Assembly (NCBI GenBank): GCA_914767715.1
Contig: OU612071.1
Coordinates: forward strand, 10,211,493 to 10,275,492
Source of the DNA: Membranipora membranacea
Lineage: Eukaryota; Bryozoa; Gymnolaemata; Cheilostomatida; Membraniporidae
Length of the DNA: 64,000 nucleotides
Reading direction: 5' to 3'
Positions 1 to 10,394 of the stretch are shown in pieces; position 1 is the stretch's first letter, and each line of letters begins with the position of its first letter. A program made the translations under genes and the position numbers. The notes under the pieces are model-generated. The model worked only from the letters and a program-made list of their open reading frames with translations, did no database searches and was not told the DNA's origin.

Positions 1-30
1 GAATGGATGGTATGTAGTTAGTGATAGTTA

Positions 31-135
31 GGTCAGGTCAGGTCAGGTCAGGTCAGGTCAGGTCAGGTCAGGTCAGGTCAGGTCAGGTCAGGTCAGGTCA
101 GGTCAGGTCAAGTCAGGTCAGGTCAGGTCAGGTCA
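31..135. repeat. (GGTCA)n pentamer satellite, copy A
   Basis: The stretch is an almost pure tandem array of the pentamer GGTCA, with one AGTCA variant near position 111. It marks the left edge of the first copy of the 6.4 kb duplication. The same array, longer and with GGTCG variants, marks the left edge of the second copy. Confidence 0.97.
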
Positions 136-1165
136 GTATCAAACACAAAGCAGGTACACAATCTAATAGATAGAAAGAATAAAAAATGAATTACTTTGTT
201 TATCAACTTACATGAAATAGTTTGTCACAATGTTTTTTTTTTGTCATATGGCGGTTAGGACACTGAAAACGAATGCAAGACTACCAAGATGAAATCAAAC
301 ACTGAGCCAATGATGGTTGTGCCTACCCCACTCAAGAAAGCCAGGAATAAAAAATCCAAATATTGTTGGCGCAAAATAATTAAAAATACAACATCAATTG
401 AAAAATTATATTATAGAGTAGAAGGTACACGCTCTCTCCTGCGAGTTAGCTCTCTGTAAAGTAGGTTAATAAATTGGATCCATCTCTCGCCAAACTTGAT
501 GATGCTAGAACTGAATATATATTCTTATGCTGTCCGCCTCTTGTACTACAATTCAGAAAAATACCTAAAAAACATGGTTGTTAAATATTTGAATACAAGT
601 CATCACACAAATAGATGAGTCTTGCAGTAAATTTGAGTATTTTTTATAGAATTTCTTTTGCAAGACTTTCATGTTTACTTTCTATTTGTAAATGGTCTTA
701 CATATTTTATTTGGCGTCAACCAACAGCATGACAGTGCAAAGAATTACAAGCAATATGTGATGGTTGATAAAATAAATTGTTCTTTTCAAATATGATAAT
801 GTGATGTTTCACATTGGAGTCGCGTTAGTGTTACTTTCACTAGTCACAGTTTTTTTATCAAATATATTCATCCATTTAATGACTCTGACAAGGAATTGAA
901 CACAGATTTTATGGTTGCCAACTATTTTTTTCATTATTTTACTCAACCCCTGTTCGTGCAAGGGTCAGTGAAATATTATCCGTCTTGAAAGTGGCTGGCA
1001 AATGTTGCATTATCCTGGGCTGGGGATTGGTTACAATTTGTGCTCCACTTTCAGTCTTTTCTAACTGTTTACATCTAGTTGTTTGACTGTTTGGTGACAT
1101 CATGTTGTAAAATCAAAGACTAATGAGGACCTTCTTTTTCTGAATTGGCTTACAATGTCCATATT

Positions 1166-4100
1166 TCACGTGGCTAATAACTCACAATTGAGAGCATTGC
1201 TCGCTTCATTCACAGTGTCAGCATAAAGAATCTTCGGCAGGTTTTCCTCATCATCTCTTTCCCAAGTACAAGGAGTGATGTTCTGATTCTGTATGGCGAC
1301 CAGGTAGACAAAGTCTGTAGGACAGCCATCATGATCATGAACAATGTACATACTACGACAAGTAAGATGTCTGCAAAAGAAATATATGTAACGTTATATG
1401 TAGTGCAAGGTATGGTAAATGAGAGGACCTGCTCTTAACAATGTCACTTCTAGTATGAACTGCCCCCGGTGTGACAAGCATCCTTTATTGATTAGATTAG
1501 GCGACTGCAGTGGCCAGTCTCATTTTTGGTATGGTGCAAAATTTGACATGAAGAGACTGACAATCACTTCGGACACATGTAAGCATAGTTTTTTTAGTAA
1601 TTGTTAGAGCAAAATTACCGGTCCAAATATGAGCTGCTCATATAATGTATTCAAGAAGTTGTGCATAAAAATAGATATTTCTATTCATTAACTTTGTAAG
1701 TAAGTCCAGCTGTTAACAAGCCCACTGCAGCTGACTGGCAAATTTGTAGTATTTTTTTATTATTCAATATGTTTTTATTTCCTAGGGCGGTTTAATTGTG
1801 CAATATGTATGTTCCTTCTGATGGCAGCTTTAATGCAAGACTCCACAAATGGATAATTGAAGCAACACACATGTGAGCTTACTTTCGGTATTGCGGTGCT
1901 GTTTTGAATAATGTAACAAATTAAAAAAAGATTGCTGCACCTTCAATCACATGATGGACTGACATTCACAGAAAGTGTACTCTAACTGTCCATGTACTAA
2001 GATTTGAATTGCTACAAATAAATGTGACAAGAAATATGATTTTTGGGGTCAAGCTTTCAATCCGCAATTATCATGTGTGTGTGCATACTTCAGCTAAAGT
2101 CTTCAGTGGCAAATTGGTGCATGTGGAGAATAAAACAACATTAGGTTGACCATTAGACGATACGAAACATTTAAAATTTTATTGGGTTGAAACTCACTCT
2201 GCATCTGCGGGGCGCCAATACCAGTCTAAATCCAGAGGTTGGCTCCCTCTTGTGAGACTTGACCAGCTGCTTGAAATTAGATTTGATGCAGACAGCCATG
2301 ACTCATGTGATGTTCCTTCTCCCTCAAACAGCAGGTATTTTACCTCTGCTTCAGCAACATAAATCCCCAGACGAACCTGCTAAATATAATGATTGATTAA
2401 AGTTACTTTTTATTGCATATTTATTCATATTTATTACTTATTATTATATGCCAAGGAAACAAAATGGTTATCCGAACCATAGAAGGGAGTGGTATGGTAT
2501 GTAAGGAATGCACCCTAAATAATATTTAGTCTTAACAAATCACTAGAAAATTTCTGCTTCTTTTTCCCAATCTCATGTGCAAAAACTAGACTGCAAGGCA
2601 CCATCAAGCCCATGCAGATCAAACAATCAAGTGATGGTCATTTATAACCTCCCACGTACCACCCTCCCTGGGTATGAGAAACATGCTATGAAAATCAAAT
2701 CTTTCAGTGTAAGTACATATTGATAATATGATACATATTAACAGAGATTGGGCAATCATGTTGTGAATAGTGAACAGTTATACTACACTCTATTAATGAA
2801 CTTCATAGACAACTATATAGCACACTAGCCTGGTTAACATCAAGTTGCTCCCAGAATTGAACCGCACTACTTTTAATCACTTCAGCCTCACCACCATTGC
2901 ATGCCAGCTCATCCAAGTTGGTAGTTGTAGGAGTAGAAAACTCCTCATCCATCCATGGACCTGTAACCTGATTGCGCCATCTTGGGGTTTTGAGAAGCTT
3001 TGGTCGACAAAACACCATCTTCCATGAGTCTTTGAAAATGCAAAAATGTCAAGAGCTAGTAGGATTTTGGAACAATTCTAAATCTACAAAAGCGGCTCGA
3101 TTTATCATTGTTATTGAGACTAAAGCAATTTGCTTAACAGCAACAATACATACATGTGAGAGTATGATGGAAAGTTTAACTTTCATCATCGAGTAGAAAT
3201 GGAACACTGAATGGGAATTATAATGTTGGCCTGAGCTTGATAGCAAAGAGTTTGACTAGAGCCAAAGACTGTTTTAGCAAGCTAAACCAATGATGACCAG
3301 CATGAGCTCCCAGTTGCTCTTGTTATAAGTCAATGTACTTACCAGTTTTTCTTAGGGCTCCTGAAATGGGCTATGTAAGGCCAATAATTCTAATACATAC
3401 GGTGTGTTAATAGGGTGGCATAAGTAGAATGATCTGAGCTAGGCGTGTGCAATGGCATGGCTCAATTTTTCATCAGTTCATCCTTTTTTATTTATCTAAA
3501 TATTGCTACAAATGATAGTTTATTGAATGCGGTATTAAAACTTTGTTTTGTGAAGCTAGCAGTCACTCACAATTCCACAAAGCCAATGATATCAGTAATC
3601 ACCTCACCTCTTATATATCGGTAGTAAGAGGCTGTACCTTCCTCTGTGATCATATCTGTCCAATCGCCGTAAATGTCTAGAGAAGATACTGTGCATGTTT
3701 TCCGGACCATGCTGTAACTGCAAAACAAAGCAAAAAATACTGCCAATATTCTGGTATGAGGCTTGCACAGATGGCCAAACAAATATTAATTTGACTGTTA
3801 GACTGCATGAAAAACATTCCTAAAGATGATTGTAGATTGCCAATAAAAGTATATATATTTCAGGTGATATATTCTAGTGTAATAAAAAGTGGCTTCCAAG
3901 GAACACTAAAATTGAAGATTTAAATGTAAATAGCTTAGCATTTACATCTCTTAAATTGATTGTCTTATTTTTCTTTTAATGTTTCTCACCTGTACACATT
4001 ACATCTACATTTGAGCTTCAACAAACAAATATTGAGGCAGGCCTCAGCGCTGACAGCTCCTTCCTGTACTGTGTTCACAGTGTCAGCTCCTATCATTCCA

Positions 4101-5671
4101 TTCAACACTTTGACATTGTTTAGCTTTTTAAATTCATATTCTTCCAATGTCTCAAGATCCATATCTACAATGAATGGAAGCAAACCTTATGCAAAATATG
4201 TTGCAATGTCAATACGCTTCAATATGCTAAAGTCTCGAGAAAATTAGTTTGTTAGAAAAAAGAAAAGTTTAATTCAAGGGGACACTGATCTCCATAATTA
4301 AGACATCAGATTTCCAAAATAGTTTTATGATTGTTGTTTTAATAGTCGCAACACCTTCCCTTAAGGTCAGTCACCTTTTTTAATATAAACATCAGAGTTG
4401 TTAGATACAACATCCTTGATAGTGATCGGCAGAAGAGATGTTGTTACACAGTTTTCGGTGTCTTTCTCTTCATCAAAGCTGAATGCTACGCAGTCTGGCT
4501 GATGGTGACAGAGATATGCACAAGCGGTATGAGATTCCATCTGAGTGATATTATCTGGTGAACAGATAATGGCATCGGCTTTTATTCTTCTGAATCTGAC
4601 ATGTGTCACTGCACTATTTGCATGTGGTGATAAGATCTGCAAAAAGAAATTGCTCAAGAAATTGATATTCATGTCATTTACTTGTATTTCGAATCACTTG
4701 TACTGTTATCTTTACAGTTTTAAATCTTGCCATATATGATAAATCTGCCAGCATCCAGTCTCGTTGATCTGACATCTGTCACTGAACTATTTGCATGTGG
4801 TGATAAGATCTGCGAAAATTCAAATTAATATTTTGTTTTAAGAAAGTTATATCCATGTCAGCAACTCATATTCCAAACCTCATATACCGTTAGCTTTACA
4901 AACATGCCACACTACGGCGAACTTCAACTGAATATATATCTCTCGTCTTCCTTGTAAACCGGCGAGAAAGATTAAGTTATAAATATGTCAACATGACCTG
5001 CATTGTCCAAACACTGACACTACTTTACAGCATATCACTAGGAAGTTATGTCTCCACATTTTAAAGAATGGGCTGCAAAATAGTGGGAGTAAAGGCAAGG
5101 CAAGGTGGTAGTGTCTGGGCCAATTTTGCTTGCAGTTTGTGGGTCCAACAGGTCCCAGTAGTCAGTGGACCGCAGTGATTCGAACTCGCGCCTTCAACAT
5201 TTGCATGCCGAAGACCGGCGCTCTAGCCAGCTGAGCCACCTCCTATTCCTATGGTACTGAATTTTGACATCATCAAAATTTTTAATTTTCTAGCTGGGTG
5301 ATGCAAAAACAATAGAAAGGGCGTGCAAATGGTGTGCCACAATATTGAAACAAATGGTTACATACTTAACATGATTGCGTGTCAGACACTATACTATATT
5401 TCTATATGGAGGTTTATTTAAATGTGAAGCTGAAAATTAGCAGCAGCAGGACGAATATTTTAACTCCTGATAATCACTAATTGCTTTTTGACAGATCGAA
5501 TACCTAAGTTTCTAGCGGTACAAACACAATTTGGAGTCGAGATATTTCAGCACAATGTCCAAAAACATTTCAGCCGCACTATCCAAGAGAGGTGATTTAT
5601 GACTTTACCTGTTGGATTGAGCTGAGAGAACAAAATCCGGTGACAACAAAAAATAATGGGAGATACTCCAT
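1166..5671 (-). CDS. Secreted protein with two PAN/apple-like modules, paralogue A
   Basis: I assembled seven exons on the minus strand: 5671-5609, 4636-4375, 4164-3990, 3717-3608, 3029-2830, 2376-2198 and 1370-1166. Every junction agrees in phase and the chain gives 397 residues plus TGA. Exon 1 encodes a signal peptide (MEYLPLFFVVTGF). Exon 2 carries a PAN/apple-like module (residues about 45-95, motif CAYLCHHQPDCVAFSF). Exons 3-4 carry a second (CLNICLLKLKCRC). Exons 6-7 form a C-terminal module with ESWLSASNLISSSW, then HDGCPTDFVYLVAI and CTWE. I associate that pattern with secreted invertebrate proteins of unknown function. PAN modules bind protein or carbohydrate, so an extracellular binding role is likely but inferred. 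Intron 5 uses a GC donor (CAG|GCTAGT); other introns are GT-AG. Confidence 0.85.
4741..4812 (-). pseudogene. Fossil duplicate of the start of exon 2 inside intron 1
   Basis: On the minus strand this stretch repeats the acceptor and first codons of exon 2 (TTTTCGCAG followed by ILSPHANSSVTDVR, against ILSPHANSAVTHVR in the real exon). Similarity then fades and the frame closes shortly after. It lies about 170 bases upstream of exon 2 in transcript order. The same remnant is present in copy B, so it predates the segmental duplication. It could act as a decoy splice acceptor. Confidence 0.75.
5090..5246 (-). mobile_element. tRNA-derived SINE in intron 1, copy A
   Basis: Read on the minus strand, it starts with a tRNA-like head containing an A-box-like GTGGCTCAGCTGGC and a B-box-like GAGTTCGAATC at the right spacing for an internal RNA polymerase III promoter. 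An unrelated body and a CCTTG-rich tail near 5,095-5,105 follow. The 3' side cannot pair with the head as a tRNA acceptor stem would, so it is a SINE rather than a tRNA gene. It lies in the same orientation as the host gene. Confidence 0.7.
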
Positions 5672-5730
5672 GATGATTTTGTCCCAACACAGCTGAATCA
5701 ACTGACTGCTGTAGAAAGATTGATGCTCTT

Positions 5731-5740
5731 ATTTATAAAT
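5731..5740 (-). promoter_or_regulatory. TATA box of the PAN gene, copy A
   Basis: ATTTATAAAT lies about 60 bases upstream of the signal-peptide ATG on the minus strand. An initiator-like TCAGTT follows about 33 bases downstream of the TATA box. The same arrangement is kept in copy B. No expression data can be seen from sequence. Confidence 0.55.
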
Positions 5741-6430
5741 CTTTCTATGTGTAAGCCGGTCACAAACAGAAAGCGTGCTCCAATGAGACTATGATATGAT
5801 AAGTATACGCTAATATTAGTATACGTTACTATTAATATATTCAGTGCCAATCAATATCAACTGTTAATATAACAAATTTATTATAAATTTGTGATATTTT
5901 TCAAAGGCTTTGGGCATAAATTACTTGAAACAATTCAAAGTGACATGTAAATGATAATACTTAGATGTTTGCCCAATCTGCAACAGTATCTGCTGCCAAT
6001 AAATTGTGGTTAAACTCTTGCATGAAAACAATAATTATTCGAAATCAGTGCTTTACCTTTTAAAAATACATTTATGAAAAAAATGCGGAGAGTAAATTAA
6101 CTTAGTATGAAGCTCTAGCAGAACAAGTTGCAGGTATATTATCAAACCTATGGAATGAATAAATCATCCACTTCCACTTGTTAGTTATTGTTCTTGATCC
6201 CCCCAATATGTTGACCAAGCCTAGTTTGATCCGACCCACGATTGGATAACGCCATGAAGTAACAACGGACCAGGTGAAACATGTATTCCATCATCAGATA
6301 CATTTAGCGTCACATGTGCCACGTGCACCATTCGATTCAGATCAGTTTTATTTGCCCTGCAATAACTAATTTGGTTTGAACGTGCTCAGGTTCTTATACT
6401 GAAAACATTTTTCCTCATTTCATGAATTTA

Positions 6431-7594
6431 GACAGCATATATATTAGCACTGTTAAACCATATATGGCCCACTGCTGGTACTCTTGGCAGTGATAAGCTG
6501 TATTTACATGTAAATACATGTCTTTCCATTTGCTCACATATCCCTATCTCAATATTTACTGAGTAATGGATTTAGTTTATTTATAGATTTTTTTTCAGTA
6601 GTTGAGACTACAGAGAAACATAAACGGCAGCGTCCATAATTCTCCTATCGCCTCTACACAATATTGGCATCAACAGAGCACAGGCTATGTGTATTAGTAT
6701 AAACTCATCAAAACAAAATTTAAATAAAACAAGATATTCTGTACTGTACTTATTATTATTTTGAATATTATTTTTCACAGATTACATGATAATATTCTTT
6801 CTGTCAATCTACTATTAATGTACTTTTTTTCAGGGCTAATATTGTGAAACATTCTTTGAGAATGAAAATTATGCCAATAATTTATTAGAAAAAAAAAGAA
6901 ATGGGATGCATTTTAAATCTGTTAGTTCCTCTAATTTTCTATCAAACCGCTGAAACAGTTACAGTTCCATTTTATAATAGCATGGAGGTCAATTTTAATA
7001 GAGAAGATGTTTTAGTGTTACAAAAAAATTCTAAACCCTCTCTATATTCATGGGCATATTATTTACCTTCATAGCATGATATACTCTGCTCTTCAGTATC
7101 ATTCTTCCTATTCAACTTCAATGGTTGTAGAAAAAATTAAAAGAAAATTAAATTTAAATCTAATTCACCTAATTGATTGGGAAACTCTCTTTCTGGGTAC
7201 AATGTATGTATAACATGAACCATGAACATGAACCATGAACCTATGCCTGTTGCAGCTGTAGCCCGGGGCCACCAAAGAAGGGTTAAATATTATTGTATAA
7301 CATCCAACTATTAAAGGTTTGTAACATGACTATATCAGTTTTCTTGTGTAAGCGCTGCACCCCTGATGGTATAATGCAACATATTAAGGCCTCACCACCA
7401 CATATCTCAAGTATTGAAAATAAACACAATGCTGCAACCTGCAATCATCTTTTGTACAGCAGTATACACTTCTCAATTGATAGATCTTAAACTACTATTG
7501 CCACTCAAGGGAATCCGTCCTCTTTGGGCTCTGAATAGCTCAGAGTAACCAATTGGGTCTTTAATCTCATAATGGTCACCCTAGATAAAAATAG
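6431..7594. other. Unannotated spacer, left part
   Basis: This AT-rich stretch follows the right edge of duplication copy A and is not repeated after copy B. I see no convincing exon, RNA gene or repeat in it. Confidence 0.5.
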
Positions 7595-7598
7595 TCTG

Positions 7599-8032
7599 TG
7601 TAACAGCCATCACCTGTCATGTATCAGGTCATGACAGTGACAGTTCTGGCTGTCACTGGAAATACCATAATAATAAACATTTTTTATTAACTTCCAGTGG
7701 CAGAAATAATAACCCTTTAATAGACATTTATTACATTAATAATGACCAACTTATGGGCTGTGTCCTGGTGTGCAGTGTTACGCTTCGCCATCTTGATGAG
7801 TGTCAGCCAATTAATTATCACTTTGCTATTACCTAGTTTTTGCAATTTAATTGATATCATACGATGTCCTGTTTTCACATCCTTTTGGTGATACTATATA
7901 AGAGATTGTTTTTACTCAGTTTAGTGTGTGTTGTTTGAGAGAGCAATAAAGATGCTGGTGTGCAATTACACGTCTCGTCAATTCACCCTAGTAACCGCTC
8001 AGTGTGCGGCATAGTGGTTTAGTGCCGTCACA
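7599..8032 (+). mobile_element. Solo LTR with 4-bp target duplication
   Basis: The segment starts TGTAACAG and ends CGTCACA, giving imperfect inverted tips (TGTAAC against TGTGAC). It is flanked on both sides by TCTG (7595-7598 and 8033-8036), a target-site duplication. Inside it has a TATA box (ctatataagag near 7,894) and an AATAAA signal near 7,945, in the order expected of an LTR. No internal retroelement sequence remains, so it is a solo LTR left by recombination. A 4-bp duplication fits Ty3/gypsy-type integration, but I cannot assign the family. Confidence 0.75.
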
Positions 8033-8036
8033 TCTG

Positions 8037-9198
8037 CACAAACTAATCTTCAAAGTAAGCTTATGAAATAGCCGATTACAACATATTTCTAATTAGTAAA
8101 ATTGGTACCTACGCCACTATCTCAGCTAGGTAAATTAAATTCCCACCCTGATTTTTTCGATCAGTTTTTATAAAAAATCTGCCCATTTGGTAAAAAGCCG
8201 AGATTGCAGCCTCATTTAATCAGTTCTAAGCTATACATAATAACACACATTTTCCTGTGTAGCAGCATTTTTTTAACGTCTCGATTTGATGATTTCTGTA
8301 CTGAGTTGTATATTTATTGAATAGTAGGAAAATGGGGAAATAAATCTCACATACAGCTTGTGCTCAAGAGGTCTTGATCAGAAAGCAAAAAATACAGTGC
8401 ATGTCAGCACACTTTTCAACTAACTGTAACAGTTGAATAAATTGAAAATCTTTACCATCACCTGAAGCAAACTCTGTTCCTTATGTGTCATAAAACCTGG
8501 CGTATATAATTCACTCTTCACATAATGCCAATATAATATAAGATACATTTGTATAGACATTGTGGTCTTACTAATATTGGTACCATATGGATTTACTAGA
8601 GTCTTGACTAAACTGAATTACATGAGAATAAAATCTGGTCTTCTGTTTGACACTGTTAGCTAGTACAACTGTTTGATCTATGAGCAATTCTGGATGTGAG
8701 AACTAGCAGAAAAAGGTAGACAGTAACTTATTGTTCATGTGGTTGGCAGTGTGATGCATATTTTGCCTCTCTAGATGTACCACTGCCAACTCATTTACAT
8801 AAGTTTTGTACATAATTGTTTGGTGTTAGCCTTTGCAAAATTGTTTTCGCATTCAAGGGGAGCAAATGAAACTGGCGGGATATGTTTCATTTTCATGATT
8901 GGGTAAGCAACTAGCAGAGACCACAGCAATACATGGTAGCAAAATGTGAAGTATTTCATATCCTATCTGCAGTCATTATTGAACATTTAAATTTCCCTAA
9001 AATTGACAAAGAATCTATTATACACCAAAGTTTCAAGCTGCCGAAGCACTAGTTGCCAGTTCAAAGTGTTTCAGAGATCTGACAACCCTATCACTCATCT
9101 TGGCATGCAATGGTAGACATGTGTACTGCTGATTGCTACAATTTAAATTCTCCTTCGGCCTATCAATATTTTTTTAACATTCATATGAATAGAAGCGA
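8037..9198. other. Unannotated spacer, right part
   Basis: The stretch between the solo LTR and the second pentamer array holds no gene I can support. A reading frame running into the array at 9,110-9,487 is only translated satellite. Confidence 0.5.
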
Positions 9199-9433
9199 GG
9201 TCAGGTCAGGTCGGGTCGGGTCGGGTCGGGTCGGGTCGGGTCGGGCCGGGTCGGGTCGGGTCGGGTCGGGTCGGGTCGGGTCGGGTCGGGTCGGGTCGGG
9301 TCGGGTCGGGTCGGGTCAGGTCAGGTCAGGTCAGGTCAGGTCAGGTCAGGTCAGGTCAGGTCAGGTCAGGTCAGGTCAGGTCAGGTCAGGTCAGGTCAGG
9401 TCTGGTCAGGTCTGGTCAGGTCAGGTCAGGTCA
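9199..9433. repeat. (GGTCG)n then (GGTCA)n pentamer satellite, copy B
   Basis: The array begins with two GGTCA units, switches to GGTCG for about 24 units, then returns to GGTCA with a few GGTCT variants. Sequence after the array is the same as after the array at 31-135. The sharp block structure of variants suggests local unit amplification. Confidence 0.97.
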
Positions 9434-10394
9434 GTATCAAACACAAAGCAGGTACACAATCTAATAGATAGAAAGAATAAAAAATGAATTACTTTGTTTA
9501 TCAACTTACATGAAATAGTTTGTCACAATGTTTTTTTTTTGTCATATGGCGGTTAGGACACTGAAAACGAATGCAAGACTACCACGATGAAATCAAATAC
9601 TGAGCCAATGATAGTTGTGCCTACCCCACTCAAGAAAGCCAGGAAATAAAAAATCGAAATATTGTTGGCGCACAATAATTAAAAATACAACATCAATTGA
9701 AAATATAATAGAGTAGAAGGTACACGCTCTCTCCTGCGAGTTAGCTCTCTGTAAAGTAGGTTAATAAATTGGTTCCATCTCTCGCCAAACTTGATGAGAC
9801 TAGAACTGAATATATATTCTTATGCTGTCCGCCTCTTGTACTACAATTCAGAAAAATACCTAAAAAACATGGTTGTTAAATGTTTGAATACAAGTCATCA
9901 CACAAATACATGAGTCTTGCAGTAAATTTGAGTATTTTTTTTATAGAATTTCTTTTGCAAGACTTTCATGTTTACTTTCTATTTGTAAATGGTCTCACAT
10001 ATTTTATTTGGCGTCAACCAACAGCATGACAGTGCAAAAAATTACAAACAATACGTGATGGTTGATAAAACAAATTGTTCTTTTTGTCAAATATATTCAT
10101 CCATTTAATGACTCTGACAAGGAATTGAACACAGATTTTATGGTTGCCAACTGTTTTTTTCATTATTTTACTCAACCCCTGTTCGTGCAAGGGTCAGTGA
10201 ATTATTATCCGTCTTGAAAGTGGCCGGCAAATGTTGCATTATCCTGGGCTGGGGATTTGTTACAATTTGTGCTCCACATTCAGTCTTTTCTCACTGTTTA
10301 CATCTAGTTGTTCGACTGTTTGGTGACATCATGTTATCATATCAAAGACTAATGAGGACCTTCTTTTTCTGAATTGGCTTACAATGTCCATATT

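Larger units (their letters stand above)
31..6430. repeat. Segmental duplication, copy A (about 6.4 kb)
   Basis: The segment from the pentamer array to about 6,430 reappears in the same orientation at 9,199-15,613 with scattered substitutions and small indels. The match ends after the shared bases atttcatgaatt, where copy A continues into the spacer and copy B into sequence leading to a LINE. It contains a complete seven-exon minus-strand gene, a SINE and a fossil exon, all present in both copies. Copies are not identical, so this is not an assembly echo of one locus. Confidence 0.95.

Noticed and set aside
1419-1607. 62-residue plus-strand ORF with several Cys
   Set aside because: It lies in intron 6 of paralogue A, and the matching region in copy B is not open.
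5170-5245. tRNA gene on the minus strand
   Set aside because: A- and B-box-like motifs are present, but the 3' side does not pair with the head and the sequence continues into a SINE body.
9110-9487. 125-residue plus-strand ORF with GSGRVGSGQV repeats
   Set aside because: It is translation of the pentamer satellite in one frame and has no independent support.
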